NCBI GenBank assembly: GCA_035476575.1
Contig: DATILL010000059.1
Span: forward strand, 1-6,011
Source: DATILL01 sp035476575
GTDB taxonomy: Bacteria > Actinomycetota > Actinomycetes > Mycobacteriales > JACQDL01
DNA length: 6,011 nucleotides
Direction: 5' to 3'
This document shows positions 1 to 4,759 of the stretch, in pieces (within the stretch, counting starts at the first letter, position 1; each line of letters begins with the position of its first letter). The translations under genes were made by a program, and so were the position numbers. The notes beneath the pieces were generated by a model. The model made no database searches and had not been told where the DNA came from. It was given only the letters and a program-made list of their open reading frames with translations.

Positions 1-2
1 CC

Positions 3-1166
3 ACCCACACCACCCACCAGTCCACCACCCTGCACCCCCACCTGCGCACCCGCGGCGCCTACACCGACGCCCACACCCTGCACCAGACCGCCGCAGAGCT
101 GGCACGGGCCACCGGCGACCAGCCGGCCGAGCTTGCCGCGCTGACCGGTCTCGGCTGGACCCACCGCGTGCAGGGCCGGTACGGGCCGGCAGCCGACTGC
201 TTTACCCGGGCGCTGGAGCTGGCCCGGGCCACCGGCAGCACCAGCGGAGAAATCAACGCCCTGACCGGCCTTGGCCTCGTCCACTACATGCGGGGCCAGC
301 ACGGGCCGGCGACCGACTGCCACACCCGGGCGGCGGAGCTGGCACGCGCCACCGGCAACCCCGTTGGCGAGCTCAACGCCCTGACCGGCCTCGGCTGGAC
401 CCACCACGCGCAGGCCCGGCACGGTCCAGCGGCCGACTGCCACACCCGGGCGGCGGAGCTGGCACGCGCCACCGGCAACCCCGTTGGCGAGCTCAACGCC
501 CTGACCGGTCTCGGCTGGATCCATCGCCTGCAGGGCCGGTACGGGCCGGCAGCCGACTGCTTTACCCGGGCGCTGGAGCTGGGCCACGCTGGCAACCCCG
601 GCGGCGAGCTCGATGCGCTGACCGGTCTGGGCTGGATCCACTACATGCAGGGCCGGTACGGGCCGGCAGCCGACTGCCACACCCGGGCGCTGGAGCTGGC
701 ACGCGCCACCGGCAACCCCAGCGGCGAGCTCGGCGCGCTGACCGGTCTCGGCCACACCCACCACGCGCAAGGCCACCACGAGCCCGCCCGTGACTGCTTC
801 GAGCAGGTTCTCGACCTCGCCCGTACCATCGGCAACCGTAACGGACAGTACGAGGCACATCTCGGGCTCGGTCGCACCCACCACGCCACCGGCCACCCCG
901 ACATGGCGCTCACCGCTCACCAACACGCCCTTGACCTCGCCCGCGAGCTCGACCAACCCGCCGACCAGGCCCGCGCCCTCGACGGCCTCGCTCACGCCCA
1001 CTACGCCCTCGGCCAACCCGACCAAGCTCGCCGCCACTGGCAGCATGCCCTGGACATCCTCACCACCCTCGATGCCCCCCTCACCGAAGATATCGGCGCC
1101 GCTGACATCCACGCCCGCCTCACCGAGCTCGACAACCCCACCTCCCCACAAACACCCCCGGCGTAA
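3..1166 (+). CDS. Tetratricopeptide-repeat (TPR) protein, 5' end outside window
   Basis: The frame is open from the left edge (first full codon at base 3) to TAA at 1164-1166, giving 387 residues of a longer protein; the ATG at 168 lies inside a repeat and is not the real start. The protein is a chain of about nine 40-residue units beginning near bases 21, 141, 261, 381, 501, 618, 738, 858 and 978. A typical unit begins LTGLGW, continues GRYGPAADC, then TRALELARATGNP and ends GELNA. The LG, Y/H, A and A-x-x-x-A positions fit the TPR helix-turn-helix pattern, and 40-residue units resemble LGN or kinesin-light-chain TPRs. The tail (ending TSPQTPPA) is Pro/Thr-rich. TPR arrays bind peptides or proteins. 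In actinobacteria, arrays like this often form the C-terminal half of NB-ARC or AfsR/SARP-like regulators or of CHAT-domain proteins, but the missing N-terminus means the partner domain is unknown. No signal peptide or membrane segment is seen in the visible part. The family is confident; the function is not assigned. Confidence 0.88.
   Translation, partial: THTTHQSTTLHPHLRTRGAYTDAHTLHQTAAELARATGDQPAELAALTGLGWTHRVQGRYGPAADCFTRALELARATGSTSGEINALTGLGLVHYMRGQHGPATDCHTRAAELARATGNPVGELNALTGLGWTHHAQARHGPAADCHTRAAELARATGNPVGELNALTGLGWIHRLQGRYGPAADCFTRALELGHAGNPGGELDALTGLGWIHYMQGRYGPAADCHTRALELARATGNPSGELGALTGLGHTHHAQGHHEPARDCFEQVLDLARTIGNRNGQYEAHLGLGRTHHATGHPDMALTAHQHALDLARELDQPADQARALDGLAHAHYALGQPDQARRHWQHALDILTTLDAPLTEDIGAADIHARLTELDNPTSPQTPPA
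21..1097 (+). repeat. Tandem array of nine ~120-bp TPR-coding units
   Basis: Units start at 21, 141, 261, 381, 501, 618, 738, 858 and 978. The period is exactly 120 bp except for unit 501-617, which is 117 bp: it lost one codon, so the usual ARATGNP reads GHAGNP. DNA identity is very high in the centre. Bases 313-388 and 433-508 are identical over 76 bp, and 169-222 and 529-582 are identical over 54 bp. The outer units (21, 858 and 978) are more divergent. This suggests recent unit duplication or gene conversion inside the array. Confidence 0.85.
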
Positions 1167-1183
1167 GTGGCGAGACCCCACAC

Positions 1184-1523
1184 GTGCCACCACCACCGCG
1201 GCTCGGTGGCCCGCACGGCGGACCGCTGACCGTCGGCGAGTGGCCCGGCTGGTGGGCCGCGATGATCCAGCTAGTTGGCGGGTCTCTCGTCCTAGCCGGC
1301 TTATTTACCCGGCCGGTAGCCCTGCTCTGCTCCGGGTCGATGGCCTACGCGTACTTCGTCGTACACCCAGGGAAAGTCGCTATGGCCGATCCTGAACGGC
1401 GGCGAGGCGGCTGCGATGTTCTGCTGGGCGTTCTTGTTGCTGGCGGTGTTCGGTCCCGGCCGGTGGGCGCTCGACGCGGTGCTGGCGAACCGCTCCTCAG
1501 CCCGGCTGGCGACAGCGAGCTAA
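1184..1523 (+). pseudogene. DoxX-family membrane protein remnant (5'-truncated, frameshifted)
   Basis: DoxX proteins are small membrane proteins with four helices. The first part is readable from about 1190 in the frame of the GTG at 1184: GGPLTVGEWPGWWA, then VGGSLVLAGLFTRPVALL and SGSMAYAYFVVH. The match then jumps to the next frame: KSLWPILNGGEAAAMF, CWAFLLLAVFGPGRWALD, ending in TAA at 1521-1523. Removing one C from the CCC run at 1366-1368 joins both parts into one uninterrupted DoxX sequence reading FVVHQGKSLWPILNGGEAA. The N-terminal 40-50 residues normally present, including the first helix, are absent; the TPR gene stop lies only 17 bp before the GTG. The gene is therefore damaged twice. 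The frame of the first part stays open by chance to 1768, which makes it look like a 194-residue protein, but the sequence after 1382 in that frame is not DoxX. If the extra C is a sequencing error, only the 5' truncation remains. Confidence 0.75.
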
Positions 1524-1540
1524 CCCAAGGCAGTGGAAAG

Positions 1541-1768
1541 ATGCTAGCTGGACTCATTTCGAATCGCCCGAGCGCCGATTCCGGTGTTCCGGTGCTGCCC
1601 GCGGAGCAGACCCTGGCCGTTCTGGATGACTACCGGCGACGTCATCCCCGAGCCGCCCGATGGTTCGTCCGTACCTCGGGTGTCGCGGAGCTCCGCACGG
1701 CTGATCCGTTGCCTGCCAGCGTTGCCGACCGGCTGCCCGCCATCCGGATCATGATGGACACCGGGTAG
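1541..1768 (+). CDS. Possible small hypothetical protein (75 aa)
   Basis: An ATG at 1541 opens a 75-residue frame ending in TAG at 1766-1768. It starts MLAGLISNRP, has a central Arg-rich stretch (LDDYRRRHPRAARWFVR), and ends AIRIMMDTG. An AAGG at 1527-1530 lies 10 nt before the ATG and could act as a weak ribosome-binding site. Codon third positions are mostly G/C, as expected for a real gene here. It shares its frame with the first half of the DoxX remnant, so part of the openness could be inherited by chance. It converges with the ANTAR gene, with 17 bp between the two stop codons. I do not recognise a family. No transmembrane helix, Cys cluster or clear DNA-binding motif is visible. Confidence 0.35.
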   Translation: MLAGLISNRPSADSGVPVLPAEQTLAVLDDYRRRHPRAARWFVRTSGVAELRTADPLPASVADRLPAIRIMMDTG

Positions 1769-1785
1769 ACGCCGGGCAGGCCAGG

Positions 1786-3384
1786 TCAACCCATGCGGTC
1801 ACGGGCCGTCTCGGCAATGACCAGCCCTCGGATCCTGACGACCCGGCCGTCGGGTTCCGTGAGGGGGTACGCGATCAGCCGGAGGACCCGTTCGGCGTGT
1901 CGCTTGTCGCACACCCCTACTGGGAGGTCTATCGGGATGCCGCGGTCACGGAGGTCGGCTAACGCCGCGGTAAACGCTGCGCGTTCGGCGGGCCGAACGA
2001 GCTCCTCAAGCTTGGCCAACGGTACGGGTTCGTCGACGAGCTCGACACCCAGCAGCTCGTACAACTGATCGCTCCAGTGGCTGACGTCGGTCGAGCAGTC
2101 TTCCTCGAACGCGCCGAACTCGAGCGTCCGTTCGGCCATCTGGAGAAAGGCCGCGGTGCGGTCCGTAGCCTCGCGGAAACGCCAGGTCAGGAGAAGACCG
2201 TCCAGGAACCGGGTGCAGCGGAGTGCGATGGTCCGGTGGAAGTGGAGGCCGCCCGGAGCCCTCGCAGGGCCGGTCAGGTGGAAAGGCTCCCCGGTCTGGA
2301 AGACGCGGACGTACGCGTCGAACACTCCAGTGGGCACCATCCGCGGGTACAGCTCGAGCAGGCGCCTGCCGGTGATCTCCTCCGGTAGCCGTCCATACAG
2401 GTCGTCAATGCCAGCGTTGACGAAGTCCACCTGGAAGTCGACCACCGTGCCGTCAGCGTCCCGGACGGCGGTGGTGACCATGACCGAGTCGAGCAGTGCG
2501 TCGAGCGTCGCCTGGAACCATGCGGCTCCCCACCTGGTCACCGGCGTCAGCAGCCCCGCAGAGCTCAACTGCTGACCGAGCGTGTGTGCCGCGTGCCGCA
2601 CCAGCGCCGCGACGTAGCGGCGGACGGGACGATCGAGGTCGCCGGAGGTTCGCCAGACCATCTCGGCGACGCCGATCAGCCGGCCGTCGTCCACCATAGG
2701 GAGCACGGCGCGGGTCCGGTCATGCCCCCACTGCTCGCCGAGCATCGGCAGGGAGGCGAACTCGCCACCGGGGTTGTCGCCGATGTACCAGATAGGCCGC
2801 CGGATCTGGGCAACCCGGGTCATCAGCGTGTCCATGTGAGGCGGGATCCGCCGCCAGCGACTCACCTCGATCGGCGCCAGCCCGGCCTGGCCCGCCAGCG
2901 CGAGACCCCCGTCGGAGTCCAGGCTCATCAGCACCACGGCTTCCACCTGCCTGCGCAGGCCCACGTCGAGCAGCGCCTCAGCCAGCTCGTTGGGTCCGTT
3001 GGACGCGTCGGCCACGGCGGCGGACAGCCGGTACAGGGCCGAGGTCGTCAGGACAGGTGCCGAGCCTGCTGGTGCGATCAGCGGCGACGGTTCGCCTTCT
3101 CCCGGCAACAGCCCGAACAGGTCCTTTGCCGGCAGCTTCCGGCCCAGCACGTCCGCCGAGGCCTCGACCAGGCCCACCCTTTTCGACGCGGCCAGGTCCC
3201 GAAGCCGCACGAGCGCCTCGGCAGGGTCGCAGCCGAACCGTTCCACGATCATGCCTTTCGCCATGTCGATCAACCCTCGGGTGCGCATGGCCCGCTGCAG
3301 CCCGGCAACCTCAGCCTGCAGCCGGTCGATCACCGCAACCAACTGCGTCACCTCATCGCCTGCGGAGACGTCGCCTTCACCCAT
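1786..3384 (-). CDS. ANTAR-GAF-PAS-PAS sensor/regulator protein
   Basis: This is a predicted cytoplasmic signal-responsive RNA-binding regulator of about 532 residues. Residues ~12-83 form an ANTAR domain: a coiled lead-in (VIDRLQAEVAGLQRAM), then the hallmark GLIDMAKGMIVERFGC, AEALVRLRDLA and a last helix (VGLVEASADVLG). ANTAR domains bind paired RNA hairpins and prevent transcription termination. Residues ~113-275 look like a GAF domain (ALYRLSAAVADAS; later TRAVLPMVDDGRLIGVAEM). Residues ~291-403 are a PAS domain (FQATLDALLDSVMV; VDFVNAGIDDLYGRLPEEI). Residues ~413-525 are a second PAS-like domain (MAERTLEFGAFEED; VVRIRGLVIAETAR). No kinase, GGDEF or PP2C domain follows, so ANTAR is the only visible output. 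I chose the ATG at 3384-3382 because GGGGGTGG (3397-3390, minus strand) ends 5 nt before it. An in-frame GTG at 3420-3418 would add 12 residues but has no such site. The stop is TGA at 1788-1786. The gene stands alone, and its RNA targets and ligand are unknown. Confidence 0.88.
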   Translation of the reverse strand: MGEGDVSAGDEVTQLVAVIDRLQAEVAGLQRAMRTRGLIDMAKGMIVERFGCDPAEALVRLRDLAASKRVGLVEASADVLGRKLPAKDLFGLLPGEGEPSPLIAPAGSAPVLTTSALYRLSAAVADASNGPNELAEALLDVGLRRQVEAVVLMSLDSDGGLALAGQAGLAPIEVSRWRRIPPHMDTLMTRVAQIRRPIWYIGDNPGGEFASLPMLGEQWGHDRTRAVLPMVDDGRLIGVAEMVWRTSGDLDRPVRRYVAALVRHAAHTLGQQLSSAGLLTPVTRWGAAWFQATLDALLDSVMVTTAVRDADGTVVDFQVDFVNAGIDDLYGRLPEEITGRRLLELYPRMVPTGVFDAYVRVFQTGEPFHLTGPARAPGGLHFHRTIALRCTRFLDGLLLTWRFREATDRTAAFLQMAERTLEFGAFEEDCSTDVSHWSDQLYELLGVELVDEPVPLAKLEELVRPAERAAFTAALADLRDRGIPIDLPVGVCDKRHAERVLRLIAYPLTEPDGRVVRIRGLVIAETARDRMG

Positions 3385-3389
3385 GGTTG

Positions 3390-3397
3390 CCACCCCC
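3390..3397 (-). promoter_or_regulatory. Shine-Dalgarno-like site for the ANTAR gene
   Basis: On the minus strand GGGGGTGG ends 5 nt before the ATG at 3384. It decides the start: the upstream GTG at 3420 has no comparable purine-rich site in front of it. Confidence 0.45.
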
Positions 3398-3734
3398 AAC
3401 ACCCGATCAGCTCGACCCACGGATCATGATCACCAGCGAACGCGGGCAACACCTCCGGACAGTATCGCCGCCGGCTGTGCGCCGGTACGTGCGGCTGACA
3501 TGCAGGCCCGGCAGCTGGTCAGCACGACCATTGTCGGACAGCAACGATCAGCACAGTAGCCAAAGCTGCCAGAATCCAGCCTGGCTCAGCCAGTCTCCCA
3601 CGTGCGGAGGGGGTCAGATCAGGTCGCCTTACATACTCGGCTTGAGCTCGCAGGCAGTCAGCCCGAGGCTGACGCAGCCGGCCTGGCCGGCTGGCCGGCA
3701 ACGGCTACAGTGGCGCGATGCTCGATTCCGCCCG
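3398..3734. other. Intergenic region between divergent ANTAR gene and 2H remnant
   Basis: No gene is supported here. It should hold the ANTAR gene promoter, but no convincing -35/-10 pair could be picked out. Small features seen are a 10-bp palindrome GATCATGATC at 3422-3431 and a tandem 8-bp repeat CTGGCCGG at 3683-3698. A 60-codon minus-strand frame (3701-3519, TTG start) ends in a hydrophobic stretch (ILAALATVLIVAV) but has no ribosome-binding site and is not called. Confidence 0.4.
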
Positions 3735-4287
3735 GTGGACCGGCGGGTCCTCGACGTGGTGCTCATGCCACCATCACGCATCGCACGGCGGTCGGTGCAC
3801 GTGAGCCGGCAACTCGCCCCATATGGCACCGAGTTCGTGCTGGACGACACATCGTTGTTCGCGCACCTTGCTCACCGCGGATCGTTATACCCAGGACGCC
3901 GAGCAGGGCATGATCGAGGTGACCTGTCAGGGCTCCGCCGCGGCCACCCACCTGCAGGACCTGGTCGTCGCCGGGCTCAATCCGGTGCGGGTGGGCCTCC
4001 GCGAGACGGACCCCGTTGGACGCCGACTCCACGACTGGCTGCCCACCACGATCGGCGAGGTTCGGGCCAACCTCGAACGCTACGGATACGACGAGATCGG
4101 GCGCCTGTTCCGCCCGCACATCGCGTTCACCCGCTTCCTCCAGCGGGACCTCCGCATCGACCTCGGCACGCTGCCGTCGCCACTCGCGTTCAGCGGCGAG
4201 TTCAGCCACCTGGGGCTCTACGAGATGGGGGAGCACGGCACCTGCACCAGCGGGGTGGTCGACCTCGACCTCACCGCCGCTGGCTGA
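3735..4287 (+). pseudogene. 2H phosphoesterase ('2'-5' RNA ligase'-like) remnant with internal deletion
   Basis: The 2H superfamily includes RNA ligases and cyclic phosphodiesterases with two H-x-[ST]-x motifs. An N-terminal part reads from a GTG at 3735: VLDVVLMPPSRIARRSV, then YGTEFVLDDTSLFAHL, where the His codon at 3864-3866 would belong to the first motif. The match then moves to another frame at about 3867-3874: LTADRYTQDAEQGMIEV, LQDLVVAGLNPVRVGLRE, LERYGYDEIGRLFRPHIAF (second His at 4117-4119), and LGLYEMGEHGTC near the end, with TGA at 4285-4287. About 30-40 residues expected between the first motif and the second strand region are missing, so a deletion that changed the frame is the simplest reading. 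The second motif reads HIAF rather than HITF. The C-terminal part alone is open from 3823 (or from ATG 3910) and might be annotated as a short protein, but it lacks the first catalytic motif. The family call rests on recalled family patterns, not on an alignment. Confidence 0.6.
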
Positions 4288-4460
4288 CCGATGGCAAGGC
4301 GGAGGTGGTGCGTGCGGGTACCCGGCCCCGGTTCGGCCGAGCGGCGGCGTTCGGCAGGAGGTCCCGACCTGGTCGGCGATGACCCGGTCGCTGGCTGAGA
4401 TGGCCAACTGGCCGGGCGGCCTGCAAGTGTCGCGGGTGGTGATGGAGGCGTCCAGCGAAG
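4288..4460 (+). mobile_element. Degraded N-terminal fragment of an IS110-family transposase
   Basis: IS110 transposases begin with a DEDD (RuvC-like) domain. Three frames must be joined to follow the match. DGKAEVV at about 4290-4310 corresponds to the D-x-x-K-A-E-V start. CVRVPGPGSAERRR at about 4308-4350 is in a second frame. VPTWSAMTRSLAEMANW, then GLQVSRVVMEASS at about 4360-4458, is in a third; intact elements usually read M-x-x-L-x-x-x-A-D-W-L and V-V-M-E-[AS]-T-S-D-Y-W. The match stops just where SDYW would follow. The catalytic remainder and the C-terminal Ser domain are absent, so it cannot be active. It starts immediately after the stop of the 2H remnant. No terminal repeats or target duplication are visible. 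Confidence 0.6.
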
Positions 4461-4612
4461 GCCGCCGAACACGCCATCCGCAACTACATACGCCTGGCTG
4501 CACCTTCACCCCCTACCCGACCACCCGCCCGCCGAACTCGCCGCGAGCTGCCGCGCGTCCTGTCACCTTTGATTTCCGGTCAGTATTCGGGCCGGAGCTC
4601 GTGGTCTTTGGC

Positions 4613-4648
4613 TGCCGCGCCAGTCGTCTTGCGGTGACTGGCGCGGCA
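4613..4648. terminator. Perfect 13-bp inverted repeat, possible terminator or operator
   Basis: TGCCGCGCCAGTC (4613-4625) is followed after a 10-nt spacer by its exact reverse complement GACTGGCGCGGCA (4636-4648). RNA from either strand could form a strong GC-rich hairpin. No T-run follows on the + strand, so a classical intrinsic terminator is not shown; actinobacterial terminators often lack the T-run. It lies 111 bp before the DUF222 start, so an operator or the end of a lost mobile element are alternatives. Confidence 0.4.
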
Positions 4649-4747
4649 CCGGGACTACTGTGGGCGCCCGCCGTCTTACGCACCGAAGTTTCTCGCGTTT
4701 TTGCCGGGGGCTCGGGTTGGCGGGGCGGTTCTGTCGGTGACCTCTTT

Positions 4748-4759
4748 TATTCTTCTCGT
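4748..4759 (+). promoter_or_regulatory. Candidate -10 box for a leaderless DUF222 transcript
   Basis: TATTCT at 4748-4753 fits the TANNNT -10 pattern and lies 6 nt before the ATG at 4760, so transcription could begin at or next to the A of the start codon. The 20 nt before the ATG are pyrimidine-rich with no Shine-Dalgarno sequence, as in leaderless actinobacterial genes. No good -35 box is seen at the right spacing. Confidence 0.3.

Larger units (their letters stand above)
4461..4759. other. Gene-free stretch between transposase scrap and DUF222 gene
   Basis: No coding region is supported. One frame contains EHAIRNYIR at about 4465-4490, which faintly recalls C-terminal segments of some transposases, but it is too short to call. 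The stretch is less uniformly GC-rich towards its right end, as expected for a promoter region, and holds the inverted repeat at 4613-4648. Confidence 0.4.

Noticed and set aside
59..913. Several minus-strand and alternative-frame ORFs over the TPR array
   Set aside because: They mirror the 120-bp repeat and GC-rich third positions of the TPR gene, and show no family pattern of their own.
1193..1209. Hairpin CCACCG/CGGTGG as a terminator after the TPR gene
   Set aside because: Only 6 bp with a 5-nt loop and no T-run; in such GC-rich DNA this is expected by chance.
1382..1540. Continuation of the GTG-1184 frame past the DoxX match
   Set aside because: The DoxX signal moves to another frame here, so this part is out-of-frame translation that stays open by chance.
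1544..1789. 81-codon minus-strand ORF opposite the small hypothetical ORF
   Set aside because: No family pattern; it overlaps the end of the ANTAR gene and lies antisense to a better candidate.
2077..3429. Long plus-strand ORFs opposite the ANTAR-GAF-PAS-PAS gene
   Set aside because: They are antisense shadows; the minus-strand frame has clear domain motifs.
3519..3701. 60-codon minus-strand ORF ending in a hydrophobic helix
   Set aside because: TTG start, no ribosome-binding site, no recognisable family; the helix-like stretch may be chance.
4465..4490. EHAIRNYIR as a second transposase (IS630-like) remnant
   Set aside because: Nine residues are too few and the flanking residues do not continue any pattern I know.
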